Source: Rhodospirillales bacterium
GTDB taxonomy: Bacteria > Pseudomonadota > Alphaproteobacteria > Rhodospirillales > Shumkoniaceae
Assembly: GCA_018432935.1 (NCBI GenBank)
Contig: JAHDSF010000014.1
Coordinates: 1-57,610, forward strand
Direction of reading: 5' to 3'
DNA length: 57,610 nt
Shown: positions 1 to 11,762 of the stretch, piece after piece
Position numbering within the stretch: the stretch's first letter is position 1
Layout: every line of letters begins with the position of its first letter
The notes under the pieces: model-generated
The model's input: the letters and a program-made list of their open reading frames with translations, nothing else
The model's database searches: none
What the model was told of the DNA's origin: nothing
Made by a program: the position numbers and the translations under genes

Positions 1-389
1 CCGCTCCGCCTGGCGCTCGGGGGCCGCTCCACGGCGCGCGGGTCCCCCCTATGGACTCCGGGGACGACCCGCAGAACATCGTCAACAGGGTGGGTCAGTT
101 CTTCATGTCGTCAGAGGATCAGTTCCTGGTGTCGGTTGACAGGAGTCTCAGAACCGCTCCTCCCGAGAGTGCGTGCGTGGGTGCTCCCGGGGGTATGGCA
201 CGAGGGGAGCCTGCGGAGAAAAATTTCGAGTCCGGCTGTAACAATTCCCCGATTTTCGAGTATTAGTCAATGTGAGACCGAATCCGCATTGCGGTGTTCG
301 TCTCTCCAGAAATCCCCTTGTGGCACCGGCCGAATTTTTGGCCCTGACGTCCGATGGGGGCATAGGCACGCTCTCGGCTGCGGGGAAAT
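1..389. other. Non-coding or undetermined left edge of the island
   Basis: No convincing gene is visible. Short open frames exist, the longest being 71 codons from 51, but they resemble no family I know and overlap one another on both strands. Base composition falls from GC-rich at 1-210 to mixed near 220-330, which marks the approach to the AT-rich gene that follows. The octamer TTTCGAGT occurs twice, near 225 and 255. No promoter could be assigned with confidence. Confidence 0.4.
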
Positions 390-1985
390 GTGAGCCACGC
401 CGAACTCTATATAACCTCGCTGAACGATGAAGCGCTCCATATCGAGCAACATTCCATATCATCAGAGGACATTACATTTATGGATGGTGATGAACTTCTC
501 CGACTAATTATTGAAGACGATAGGAACAAGAGTCCTATCCTAGAAAATAGCAAGATATTAGACATTCACAGATGGTGCAGTCATAAAGGTGTGGACACAT
601 TAGTAGATACCATATTCGATGCCCATTTTAAGGAACGCAAGAAATCTATTACGAAGAAGCATATTAAAGTAGTCATATTGGACCTGTACTCAACATGGAT
701 TGAGGATTTTGGTAGGGTAATCGCATTTTCACGGAACGTGAATGACTATAAAGCGGGAACTAGGTATAATGAGATCGGCATATCACGAAAGACTATAGAA
801 GTCGTTGATGTTCTTGTAAAAGCTGGATTGGTTATACAGCTAAAAGGCTTTTTAGACAGAACCAATGGAAGAGGCCGCCTAAGTCGTATCTGGCCCACAA
901 AGAGCCTCACCGATATGTTTGAGGCAGCCGATATAAGTGTGTTTGACATCGCCTATAGAGACGACAGATCGACTGTCATACTGCGGGACAACGATTCTGA
1001 GGATGACGTATTCTCTGAAATACCGTTCGAACAAACCGCAGAAACGGAGCTAATGGAAAAACACATCAAAGATTATAACTTTGTTTTAAGAAGACACTAT
1101 ATCGACATACCTGATCTTGAGGAATGTTACATATTGTCAGAATACAGAAGAGTGTACATCAATCAAACTGACAAGTTCGTTCGACGAATATTCAATAGAG
1201 GCTCATTTAGTTTCGGAGGACGGTTCTTTGGTGGATGGTGGCAACGGATACCTAAGGAAGAAAGGCAACGCATATTCATAGATGACTTTCCAACTAATGA
1301 AATCGATTATTCTGGTCTACATGTAGTAATGCTTTATGCTGAAAAAGGCATAAATTACTGGAAAGAGATAGGATGCGACCCATACACAATACAGGTTCCT
1401 TCGTTTCTTCGGAATGCACAAGAGGCGAGAAAGACAGCGAAATTACTGCTCTTGATGCTTCTGAACGCAAAGGACGCGCCAACCGCCTATAACGGATTCC
1501 GAAATCAATCCAAAAACTTTCTCACCAATTTGCAATTAGATGAAATACATAGATCTCTTAAAAAGAAGCATCCAATAATTGCAGAAAGCTTCGGAAGTGA
1601 CGCTGGAATTCGATTGATGAATTGCGATGCCATTATAACAGACCATATCATCTCCCATTTCACAAAAATTGGCGTTCCAGTTCTCACGATACATGATAGC
1701 TATATCGTACCTGTAGGATATGAAGATGATTTGACAAACACTATGTGTCATGCGTTCGAGAAAGTTATGGGATTATCTATTTTACCTTGCGCGGACGTAG
1801 CGATGAAAGAAATATCTGAAAGGGTGGAGGATATTGAGTCCGAACTAATGCTAAGCATGAATCCGTATTCAAAGTATGATATTGTTAGACATTACAATTA
1901 CGTTAACCGAGTTATGCCGAAGAAAACAAAACGATATAGTGAGATACAAGGATTGTTCAATAAATGGATAAGTAGAGTAAACTAA
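390..1985 (+). CDS. Winged-helix protein with polymerase-like palm motifs (island cargo)
   Basis: A 531-residue protein in a strikingly AT-rich gene, unlike the GC-rich chromosome to the right. Residues about 120-170 look like a winged helix (ISRKTIEVVDVLVKAGLV, then a wing ending GRGRLSRIWPT). The C-terminal half carries motifs laid out like a single-subunit RNA polymerase or family A DNA polymerase palm. Motif A is EIDYSGLH with D306. A motif B-like R347-x3-K351 helix follows. Motif C is TIHDSYIV with H435-D436, as in the HDSF of T7 RNA polymerase. I infer a nucleotidyltransferase, possibly a replication initiator or primase of the element, but identity is too low to name it. The GTG at 390 has a GGGGA upstream. 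An ATG at 480 preceded by AGAGGA is an alternative start. It lies alone on its strand, convergent with the secreted protein. Confidence 0.8.
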   Translation: MSHAELYITSLNDEALHIEQHSISSEDITFMDGDELLRLIIEDDRNKSPILENSKILDIHRWCSHKGVDTLVDTIFDAHFKERKKSITKKHIKVVILDLYSTWIEDFGRVIAFSRNVNDYKAGTRYNEIGISRKTIEVVDVLVKAGLVIQLKGFLDRTNGRGRLSRIWPTKSLTDMFEAADISVFDIAYRDDRSTVILRDNDSEDDVFSEIPFEQTAETELMEKHIKDYNFVLRRHYIDIPDLEECYILSEYRRVYINQTDKFVRRIFNRGSFSFGGRFFGGWWQRIPKEERQRIFIDDFPTNEIDYSGLHVVMLYAEKGINYWKEIGCDPYTIQVPSFLRNAQEARKTAKLLLLMLLNAKDAPTAYNGFRNQSKNFLTNLQLDEIHRSLKKKHPIIAESFGSDAGIRLMNCDAIITDHIISHFTKIGVPVLTIHDSYIVPVGYEDDLTNTMCHAFEKVMGLSILPCADVAMKEISERVEDIESELMLSMNPYSKYDIVRHYNYVNRVMPKKTKRYSEIQGLFNKWISRVN

Positions 1986-2090
1986 TATGTAGATCAGTAT
2001 TTATAACACATTTTTTCGCCTTGTACATTACTAATACATATTCATTGTGAATGGCATAACTATAATCAATCCGTCATCTGCTCTGATGAC

Positions 2091-2519
2091 CTAGTTGTAC
2101 TTATCGCATGTACCTATGGATACGCTAATTGTATCTCCACCATCGCCGAACAGATATGCATAACCTCTTAGGATAACGTATCTTTTCCTATCAAAATTAT
2201 AGCTTAAAAAATATCCATTATATCCATTGCAGTGGACGACATTCTCTTTTTTTACCAACGTTTTTTCGCACTTGAATGACATCGGGTGGGGCAACCCAGG
2301 TTCCGATATGGCAGCCTCATCTCCAACTATCCTAAGAGTAAAACGGTCTAGTTCGAAAGACCCTCCCTTATACTTGTGGCTCACGGTATCTAATTCCATG
2401 CCCTGATGTTCAACCGAAATACAGAACAATACCTGAGTTAAAGACACCTTCTGTGCCATCGAAGGACTGCACAGAAAGGATGTTGCAAATAAAACGACAT
2501 ACCAGATCATTGCCTTCAT
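2091..2519 (-). CDS. Small secreted hypothetical protein
   Basis: About 142 residues. I place the start at the ATG at 2519, preceded by a GGGGGA ribosome site, which gives a clean signal peptide (MKAMIWYVVLFATSFLCSPSMA, cleavage near AQK). The mature part is about 120 residues, contains four cysteines that could form disulfides once exported, and is rich in beta-forming stretches. No family recognised. Composition is AT-rich like the preceding gene, so it belongs to the island. It is transcribed toward the polymerase-like gene and lies downstream of the lipoprotein gene on the same strand. Confidence 0.65.
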   Translation of the reverse strand: MKAMIWYVVLFATSFLCSPSMAQKVSLTQVLFCISVEHQGMELDTVSHKYKGGSFELDRFTLRIVGDEAAISEPGLPHPMSFKCEKTLVKKENVVHCNGYNGYFLSYNFDRKRYVILRGYAYLFGDGGDTISVSIGTCDKYN

Positions 2520-2571
2520 AATTATTCCCCCGCTCACTCTAAACACGAATGATGATAATAAAGAGCACTAT

Positions 2572-3039
2572 TTAAAATATGAGCCTATATACATTTCCGC
2601 GGCTGTCTTTTGCTATTCCAAATCCATTCGCGGTCCCGCTTCCTGTCAGAAATTCTACTTGAAACGTGGTGTTATCGCTGCACACACCAAATGCTTGTCC
2701 TTTGTTGACTCCTGGCATACTGGAGATGCCCGTTCCAAACCCGTGAGCCGAGCCGTACGTTGTGAACAGACTACCCCAACCCACTGAAACCATCTGGGGC
2801 GCTACTGATGACCATCGTCCCGAACAGTAAGCGTTGTCCGCGGATTTGAAATCGAACTGCCCAGTGTTTCCAAGAATGCCATCAACGCGCGCCACCAATA
2901 CGGGTAGAGGTCTTTCTTGGCTGACAGGTCCCTCCACCGGATACATGTTTACACTTGTTGAACATCCGGAAGCAGGCAGGAGAAGAGAAGCCCACAATGC
3001 GAACTTGGCGAAACCCCGGTGTCTAGTCACGCCGAACAT
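2572..3039 (-). CDS. Small lipoprotein
   Basis: About 155 residues starting at the ATG at 3039, preceded by a strong GGGGGGAA site. The N-terminus has positive charges, a hydrophobic run and a lipobox ending LLLPASGC, so it should be lipidated and envelope-anchored. The mature part is rich in glycine and serine with motifs such as CSGRWSS and GFGTGISS, and resembles short conserved proteobacterial lipoproteins of unknown role. It begins 10 bases after the integrase stop and may be transcribed with it. Composition is intermediate between the AT-rich cargo and the chromosome. No function is proposed. Confidence 0.65.
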   Translation of the reverse strand: MFGVTRHRGFAKFALWASLLLPASGCSTSVNMYPVEGPVSQERPLPVLVARVDGILGNTGQFDFKSADNAYCSGRWSSVAPQMVSVGWGSLFTTYGSAHGFGTGISSMPGVNKGQAFGVCSDNTTFQVEFLTGSGTANGFGIAKDSRGNVYRLIF

Positions 3040-3049
3040 GGTTCCCCCC

Positions 3050-4024
3050 CTAGTCCAGAAGTCGGACCACATCCATTACGTTCAGGTGAGTATACCGCTG
3101 AACGCTACGGATGTCTCTATGGCCGCTCACCATCATGATCTGCGCTTGGTTGAAGCCCTGCTTGGCTACCACGCTGATCCGGGTGTGCCTCAGCTGGTGG
3201 AGTCGGACATCTTGATCCAAACCCATCTTCTGTCGTGCCCTCCTGACGGCCGTAGAAACGCTGTGGGGAGTCACTGGGAACAGTCGGGTATCCGGGGTAG
3301 CGCAGCCCTTAGAAGCCGCTCTGAGGAGCTTTACAGCCCTTCTGGTGAGAGGTACGGACCTGTCTCCCGCCTTGCCGTCGATAACCGAAAGCACCCTCTC
3401 CTTGAGGTGCAGAAGCTTGGGAGTGAGCTTGATGATCTCGCTGCGGCGCATGGCAGTCTCGAAGGCGAGTTCCACGATGATGCGCATGGTGGGGGATAGG
3501 ACCGAAAGGAGCAGGTCGAGTTCATCTCTCGAAACCACCTTGCTTCGCGGCTTGCTCGGGGGAGGCATCGGTATGTCGGTGCAAGGGGAGGGATTCAGAG
3601 TTCTGTCCAGCATCATCTCTCGGTGAGCCCATCGGAACACCCGATTGATGATCTGAAGTTCTAGCCGACACGTAGCCGGAGCTACCTCTTGCAGACGCAT
3701 GAGGCGGTAGCGGTTCACGTCGTTCTTCGTGATAGCGCGTGCATCGCTCGGGAGATGAGAGGCGATACGTTCCACCCGACCAAGGGTGATCGGTTGTGAG
3801 CTATGCCCCTTCAGGACCGTGTTGCAGTAGCGCTTGCCGAGGGCCAGGAACGAGAGAGGAACCACACCGTCACCCTCACTCTTTCCCCTGGGGCTTGGAT
3901 CATGCTCGTTGGCCCATCGTTCCGCATCCTCCCGAGTCGGGAAAGAGCGAGAGATTGGGTCCGCATTCTTGTGCCGGATTTGGACGTTGAAGAGCCCCGA
4001 GGGGAGTTGCCGAATGCTTGCCAT
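3050..4024 (-). CDS. Tyrosine recombinase (island integrase)
   Basis: A 324-residue tyrosine-family site-specific recombinase. All catalytic positions are visible: R193 (AMRRSEI), K218 (GKAGDRSVPL), H276 and R279 (HQLRHTRIS), H302 (GHRD) and the nucleophile Y311 (RYTHL). The N-terminal part (about 55-150) fits the core-binding SAM-like domain, and the first 45 residues resemble an arm-binding domain. It sits about 55 bases from a duplicated tRNA 3' end, the usual place for the integrase of an island inserted in a tRNA gene. It probably catalyses both integration and, with a directionality factor not visible here, excision. Confidence 0.92.
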   Translation of the reverse strand: MASIRQLPSGLFNVQIRHKNADPISRSFPTREDAERWANEHDPSPRGKSEGDGVVPLSFLALGKRYCNTVLKGHSSQPITLGRVERIASHLPSDARAITKNDVNRYRLMRLQEVAPATCRLELQIINRVFRWAHREMMLDRTLNPSPCTDIPMPPPSKPRSKVVSRDELDLLLSVLSPTMRIIVELAFETAMRRSEIIKLTPKLLHLKERVLSVIDGKAGDRSVPLTRRAVKLLRAASKGCATPDTRLFPVTPHSVSTAVRRARQKMGLDQDVRLHQLRHTRISVVAKQGFNQAQIMMVSGHRDIRSVQRYTHLNVMDVVRLLD

Positions 4025-4080
4025 TCACAGCCTCCATTGTGAATGGAAAGCGCAAGTAGCTGAAAGAGTGAGGCTTTCGC

Positions 4081-4130
4081 CTGTCTTCACACGGCAGGGG
4101 TCGCTGGTTCAATCCCAGCTGCGCCCACCA
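4081..4130 (+). tRNA. 3' portion of tRNA-Val(CAC), likely attR of the island
   Basis: The segment folds as the anticodon arm (CTGTC / loop TTCACAC / GGCAG, anticodon CAC at 4088-4090), variable loop, T arm (GCTGG / TTCAATC / CCAGC), 3' acceptor strand TGCGCCC, discriminator A and encoded CCA (4128-4130). A partner 5' strand GGGCGCA is absent. The bases upstream (AAGCGCA at about 4054) match only part of the acceptor and do not form a normal D arm. This is therefore read as the duplicated 3' end left by integration. The intact tRNA should lie beyond the left edge of the window. Confidence 0.7.
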
Positions 4131-4131
4131 T

Positions 4132-4166
4132 CGAAACCCCCAGGAAAACCTGGGGGTTTCGCTTTT
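4132..4166 (+). terminator. Rho-independent terminator after the tRNA fragment
   Basis: A 13-bp perfect stem (CGAAACCCCCAGG paired with CCTGGGGGTTTCG) with an AAAA loop is followed by CTTTT. It would end transcription from the tRNA side. Being symmetrical with A-rich sequence upstream, it may also serve the chemoreceptor gene that converges on it from the right. Confidence 0.85.
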
Positions 4167-4182
4167 GGGCAAGCCCAGGCGT

Positions 4183-5868
4183 TCAGCCGGTCCGCACGCT
4201 CTCGAGGAAGCGGGCGACTTCGGCCCGCAGGGTCTCGGAGTTCTCGGCCAGTTCGCCCGACATCGACAACATCTGCTGCCAGCCGCTGTCGGCCTCTTCC
4301 GCCGCCCGGCTGATCCCGACGATGGTCTCGGAGACCGACTGGGTGCCGATGGCCGCCTGCTGGACGTTGCGAGCGATCTCGGTGGTGGCAGCGCCCTGCT
4401 CCTCGACCGCCGAGGCGATGTCGGACGAGATCTTCCGCACCTCATCGATCACCGTGCCGATGCCGTGGATCGCCCCGACCGCGCGGCGGGTCTCCTCCTG
4501 CACGGCGGCGACCTGGCCCGAGATCTCCTCGGTGGCCCGAGCCGTCTGGTTGGCCAAGTTCTTCACCTCGCCGGCGACCACCGCGAACCCCTTGCCCGCC
4601 TCGCCGGCCCGCGCCGCCTCGATGGTGGCGTTAAGCGCCAGGAGGTTGGTCTGGGCGGCGATGCCGTTGATCAGCCCAACCACCTCGCCGATCCTGCTGG
4701 CAGCCTGCGCGAGGCCTTCGACCATTTCGTTGGTCCGCACCGTCTCTTCGGCGGCGCTGGTCGAAACCCGGGCCGCCTCGGCGACCTGGCGGCTGATCTC
4801 GGCAACCGAGGACGACAGCTCGTCGGCGGCCGAGGCCACCGTCTGCACGTTGGCGGTGGTCTGCTGCGCCGCGGCCGCGCTGACCGTGGCCTGGGCCGCC
4901 GCCCCGCGGGCGCCCTCGGACATGGCCAGGCCGGTGGTCTTCATCTGGGAGGCCTGGACGGTGACGCCCGACACCAGCCCCATCACCGCGGCCTCGAAGC
5001 GATCGGCCAACTCGCGCGTCATCCGCTGCCGGTCCTCGGCGGCCCTTGCCTCGGCGGCCCGGGCCTCCTCCTGGAGATGCTGGTTGGTCTCCGCATTCTC
5101 GCGGAACACCTTGAGGGCGCGGGCCATGGCGCCGATCGCGTCGCCGCGCTCCTGTCCCTCGACGACAACCGCGAGGTCGCCCTCCGCCAGCCGGGTCATG
5201 GTCGCCGTCATGGTGCGCAGAGGACGGGTGACCGAAGCCACGGCGCCTATCGCCGCCGCTCCCACGACCAGCAGGATCACCGCGCCGATCCCCAGCAAGG
5301 TCAGCGTCTGGTTCCAGGTCGCAGCATCGAGATCGTCCATGTAGACGCCGGCCCCGACGATCCAGTTCCAGCGCGCGAACGGCGCCACGTACGCCAGCTT
5401 GGGGGCCGCCTCCTTGGCCCCGGGATGGGGCCAGAAATACTCGATGTAGGCGCCCTTGCCTCCCGCCGTCCGTTCGATCATCGCCCGCACGTGGTTGAAG
5501 CCACGGGCGTCCTTGGCCGACGAATAGTCCTTGCCTTCGGCCTCGCGCGCCCCGCGGTTGATGACGCCGTGGGCGGTGCGGTCGTTGACGAAGATGTAGT
5601 TGTCGTCGCCGAAAGCGATGCTGCGGATGACCTTGGTCGCCTCCCCTCGCGCCTGCTCGTCCGTCAGTTCCCCCCGGGTCACCCTGGCGTGGTAGTCGTC
5701 GAGGATGCTGACGGCGGCCTCAACCTGGTTCTTGATCAGTTCCTGGCGGTCGAACAGCATGCTGTCGTATTGGCGCTTGATGGCGACGCCGAACAGGACA
5801 ACCATTCCCAACGCCATCAACAGAACCGGGATGAAGATCCTGGTACCGAGCGACACGTTCCTCATCAT
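4183..5868 (-). CDS. Methyl-accepting chemotaxis protein with single Cache domain
   Basis: A 561-residue chemoreceptor. TM1 is about 11-30, a periplasmic single-Cache (sCache_2-like) sensor about 35-180 with the DDNYIFV and WNWIVGAGVY signatures, TM2 about 190-211, HAMP about 212-265. A long cytoplasmic coiled-coil follows, with the signalling tip INGIAAQTNLLALNATIEAARAG that binds CheA/CheW. There is no C-terminal CheR/CheB tether peptide. It detects a small ligand, probably an organic acid given the fold, and controls flagellar or other motility. No che genes are nearby, so it is an orphan receptor feeding a distant pathway. Two adjacent ATG codons (5868, 5865) could start it. An AGGA lies just upstream. 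Confidence 0.95.
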   Translation of the reverse strand: MMRNVSLGTRIFIPVLLMALGMVVLFGVAIKRQYDSMLFDRQELIKNQVEAAVSILDDYHARVTRGELTDEQARGEATKVIRSIAFGDDNYIFVNDRTAHGVINRGAREAEGKDYSSAKDARGFNHVRAMIERTAGGKGAYIEYFWPHPGAKEAAPKLAYVAPFARWNWIVGAGVYMDDLDAATWNQTLTLLGIGAVILLVVGAAAIGAVASVTRPLRTMTATMTRLAEGDLAVVVEGQERGDAIGAMARALKVFRENAETNQHLQEEARAAEARAAEDRQRMTRELADRFEAAVMGLVSGVTVQASQMKTTGLAMSEGARGAAAQATVSAAAAQQTTANVQTVASAADELSSSVAEISRQVAEAARVSTSAAEETVRTNEMVEGLAQAASRIGEVVGLINGIAAQTNLLALNATIEAARAGEAGKGFAVVAGEVKNLANQTARATEEISGQVAAVQEETRRAVGAIHGIGTVIDEVRKISSDIASAVEEQGAATTEIARNVQQAAIGTQSVSETIVGISRAAEEADSGWQQMLSMSGELAENSETLRAEVARFLESVRTG

Positions 5869-5937
5869 TATTCCTGCTTTCAGATATCGAAATGAGCCGC
5901 AGAGGGGCTGAAGGAGGGATCATACCCAAGGTTGCGG

Positions 5938-5966
5938 TCGATACTTCTGCATTGCATAAATGTCAA
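5938..5966 (-). promoter_or_regulatory. Possible sigma-70 promoter for the chemoreceptor
   Basis: On the minus strand a perfect TTGACA (-35) is followed after 17 bases by TATCGA, a weak -10 match, about 70 bases upstream of the start codon. The -35 is convincing, the -10 less so. The gap 5869-6223 is otherwise without a gene and probably also holds the promoter of the divergent kinase, which I could not locate. Confidence 0.4.
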
Positions 5967-6223
5967 GTGTTAAGACCTACCATAGGCCGAATCTTGATAG
6001 AGTTTACAACTCAAATAAGGTGTAACTGCAGGTAGAACGGAGGCCAGAGCATTACCGTTACCGCCGTTCCCGCAGCCAACCCGGACCCTCGGCCAACGTT
6101 CGGACGGCGCCGTACCCCGGCCGTCATCGACGGTCGCCGGACGGAGTTGCCCAGGCATGCGCGCATTTCGTGCTTCGGGATAATGAGTTAAGGTTATGGC
6201 TTACGGGGGGATGAGCGTGCGCC

Positions 6224-8899
6224 ATGGAAACGCTGGAGCAGCGTACGAATGCGACGGAAGACGATCTCGGCATTCTGACTTCCGGGAGGCTGCGCGAGCT
6301 TTTAGGGTATGCCGGGATCGGGGTGGGGATCGAGCGGCTCGGCGGCGAGACGATCAGCGCCAACGCCACCTTGGCGGCGATCCTCGGCTACAGCTTGGAG
6401 GATCTGCGCGACAAGCGCTTCTGGGACTATACGCATCCGTCCTGCAGGGACGAGGACCGCACCCTGTTCCAGGAGCTGGTGGACGGCAGGCGCGCCTCGT
6501 ACACCGTCGAGAAGCGGTACATCTGCCGCGACGGCCGCACCACCTGGGGCCGCCTGACCCGCACCCTCCTCCACGGCGCCGACGGCAAGCCCGCCTACGC
6601 CGTGGGGATCACCGCGGATATCAACGAGCGCAAGAAGGCCGAGGACGCACTACAGAAGAGCGAAGCCCGCTACCGCAACTTCGCAGAATGCGCCTCGGAC
6701 TGGTTCTTCGAGATCGACCAGGCCGGGCGGCTGCAATACGTCTCCGAAGGGTTCGACCGCTCGACCGGGCTGGCAAGCAGCGAGTTCGTGGGACGAAGCC
6801 TCTACGAGATTGTCGAGCCGCGGTCGCTGACCTTCTCGGCAAAACGAGCCATCCGGGCACTTCGCGACCGGCTTCCCTTCCGGCACGTGGAGCTGGAGCT
6901 GCGGCAGGTCGACGGCGATGCCCGCTGGATCCAGGCAAGCGCAAACCCCGTGTTCGACCCTGACGGCGGGTTCCTCGGCTATCAGGGCGCCGCCACCGAC
7001 ATCACCAAGCGCGTGCTCTCGGAGCAGGCGCTGCGGGAAAGCCAGCGGCTGTATGCCAATGTCGTCGAGTCGGCGCCGGTCGGGATCTGCATTCACCAGG
7101 ACGGACGTTTCGTGTTCATGAACCCCAAGGCAGTCCAGATCTTCGGCGCTCGGGAGGCGTCCGAGCTGATCGGCCTGTCGAACCTGGAAGTGGTCGCAGA
7201 CGACGCGCGCGAGGGCATGCGGGAGACGATCAGACGGCGGTACGAGGAGGGAAGCGAGGAGCGGGTCGAGATGCCGCACCGCCGGCTTGACGGCAGGACC
7301 GTGCTGCTGCGGAGCACGGGCAGCGCCGTTTCCTTCAACGGGCGCTCTGCGATCCAGGCCGTGTTCGAGGACGTGACCGAAGAGCGGAGGATTCAATCGG
7401 CCCTCGAGGAAAGCGAAGCCCGGTTGCGCGCCATTGTGGAAGCCTCGCCGGCCGGCATCATCCTGAAGGATTCCGAACGCCGGTTCGTGCTGGCGAACCC
7501 GGCGTTCTGCCGCTTCTTGGAATGCAGCGCGGAGGACGTGCTTGGCCGGCGGTCGGAGGACTTCCTGCCGCCGGAACTCGCAGCCCGCTCCCTCAGGGGC
7601 GATGCGGATATCGAGGCCGGCTGCCCGACGGTGACGGGCGAGTTCTGTCGCCGGACCCGCGCGGGAACGCCGCTTCACCTTTCCGAGGTGAAGTTTCCCA
7701 TCCGCGGGGCGAAGAACGAGCTCCTCGGCATCGGGTCGATCGTGACCGACGTTTCGGAGAGCAAGCGGGCGGGCGACGCGCTGCGATCGAGTGGGGCAAT
7801 GCTGCGAACGCTGATCGACCACATCCCGGCCGAGGTCTCGGTGAAGGACCTCTCGGGCCGCTACGTGCTGATGAACCGGCACACGGAGCGCTCGCACGGG
7901 GCGACGGACTGGGAGAGCGTGCCGAGGACGGCCCGCGACTACTTCCTTCCCGACCACGCGGCCATGGTCGAGGAGGTCGAGCGGAAAGTCGTCGAGGAGC
8001 GCGTTCCCCTGCAGTACGAGCGGACGAACATGCTCAAGGACGGATCCCGCATGACCGTCCTGGCCACCAAATTCCCGATCATGAATGCCGCCGGCGAAGT
8101 GATCCGCATCGGTACCATCGCCAGCGACATCACGGCGCGGAAGAAGATCGAGGAGGACCTGCGCCTGGCCAAGGAGGCCGCCGAGGTCGGCAGCCGGGCC
8201 AAGACGCAGTTCCTCGCCAACATGAGCCACGAGCTTCGGACCCCGCTGAATTCCATCATCGGATTCAGCGAGCTGATCAGGGACGAGACGTTCGGCCCTC
8301 TCGGTCATCCGAAGTATCGCGAATACGTCGGGGACGTGCTGGCGTCGGGGCGCAGCCTGCTCGACCTCATCAGCGACATCCTCGACATCTCGCGGGTCGA
8401 AGCCGGCGGAATGGTGATCTCGGAGTCGTGGCTTGACGTCGCCGAGGTGGTCAGGGCGGCGATCCGCGATCTCGCTTCCCGTGCCGGCAGCGAGGGCGTG
8501 GCGTTGGAGACGGAGATGATCGAGCCGCTTCCGAAGCTGTTCGCCGACGAATTGAGGATCCGGCAGATCCTGATCAATCTTCTGTCCAACTCCGTCAAAT
8601 TCACCCCGACGGGCGGGCGCGTGACGGTGCGAGGATACACAAGCGCATCCGCCCAGCTCGTGCTCGAGGTCGCGGACACCGGCATCGGCATTCCCGACGA
8701 CAAGCTGCAGATCGCCCTGTCCGTGTTCGGGCGGATCGCCGACCCGCTGACCCGCAGCCGCGAAGGCGCCGGTCTTGGGCTGCCGTTGAGCAAGAAGCTG
8801 GCCGAGCTGCACGGCGGCACCCTGGAGGTCGAGAGCGAGGTGGGGATAGGAACGACCGTGCGCGTGGCGTTTCCCCGCGAACGCACGGGCACCATCTGA
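6224..8899 (+). CDS. Cytoplasmic multi-PAS sensor histidine kinase
   Basis: An 891-residue kinase with about five successive PAS domains (roughly 25-140, 145-265, 275-395, 400-520, 525-645), most ending in the TDIxxRKxxE-type linker. A HisKA dimerisation domain follows with the phospho-acceptor H669 in NMSHELRTPLN. The HATPase domain has the N box (INLLSNSVKFTP), G1 (ADTGIGIPDD) and G2 (GAGLGLPLSKK). No transmembrane segment or receiver domain is present, so it should sense an internal signal such as redox state or a bound ligand. No response regulator lies nearby. It converges on a second kinase 25 bases away. The ATG at 6224 follows a GGGGGG run with somewhat long spacing. Confidence 0.93.
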   Translation: METLEQRTNATEDDLGILTSGRLRELLGYAGIGVGIERLGGETISANATLAAILGYSLEDLRDKRFWDYTHPSCRDEDRTLFQELVDGRRASYTVEKRYICRDGRTTWGRLTRTLLHGADGKPAYAVGITADINERKKAEDALQKSEARYRNFAECASDWFFEIDQAGRLQYVSEGFDRSTGLASSEFVGRSLYEIVEPRSLTFSAKRAIRALRDRLPFRHVELELRQVDGDARWIQASANPVFDPDGGFLGYQGAATDITKRVLSEQALRESQRLYANVVESAPVGICIHQDGRFVFMNPKAVQIFGAREASELIGLSNLEVVADDAREGMRETIRRRYEEGSEERVEMPHRRLDGRTVLLRSTGSAVSFNGRSAIQAVFEDVTEERRIQSALEESEARLRAIVEASPAGIILKDSERRFVLANPAFCRFLECSAEDVLGRRSEDFLPPELAARSLRGDADIEAGCPTVTGEFCRRTRAGTPLHLSEVKFPIRGAKNELLGIGSIVTDVSESKRAGDALRSSGAMLRTLIDHIPAEVSVKDLSGRYVLMNRHTERSHGATDWESVPRTARDYFLPDHAAMVEEVERKVVEERVPLQYERTNMLKDGSRMTVLATKFPIMNAAGEVIRIGTIASDITARKKIEEDLRLAKEAAEVGSRAKTQFLANMSHELRTPLNSIIGFSELIRDETFGPLGHPKYREYVGDVLASGRSLLDLISDILDISRVEAGGMVISESWLDVAEVVRAAIRDLASRAGSEGVALETEMIEPLPKLFADELRIRQILINLLSNSVKFTPTGGRVTVRGYTSASAQLVLEVADTGIGIPDDKLQIALSVFGRIADPLTRSREGAGLGLPLSKKLAELHGGTLEVESEVGIGTTVRVAFPRERTGTI

Positions 8900-8924
8900 T
8901 AGCGACGGGCTTTCGAAAAGCGGG

Positions 8925-11552
<2,628 letters not shown>

Positions 11553-11762
11553 GATGCCGGTCGTTCTCTCCCCCCGCTCGGATGTGGCGGCATTTCACAC
11601 CCGACGCCTCCGATGGTACTGGAATGCCGCACACCCGGCAACGCTCACTCAAGCCGGCCCCGACAGCGAATCGACATCCGGTTCGGGTACCCGTCCTCGA
11701 CCGGGATCCGATGCTTGCGGGGACTGGCGACGAGCCGTCCGGGTCGCCACCTGACGCAAGCC

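Noticed and set aside
51-266. A 71-codon open frame at the left edge
   Set aside because: No ribosome site, no homology I recognise, and it overlaps other open frames on both strands in a GC-rich stretch.
4054-4130. A complete tRNA-Val gene
   Set aside because: The 5' acceptor strand mismatches at the first two pairs and no D arm forms, so only the 3' portion is credible.
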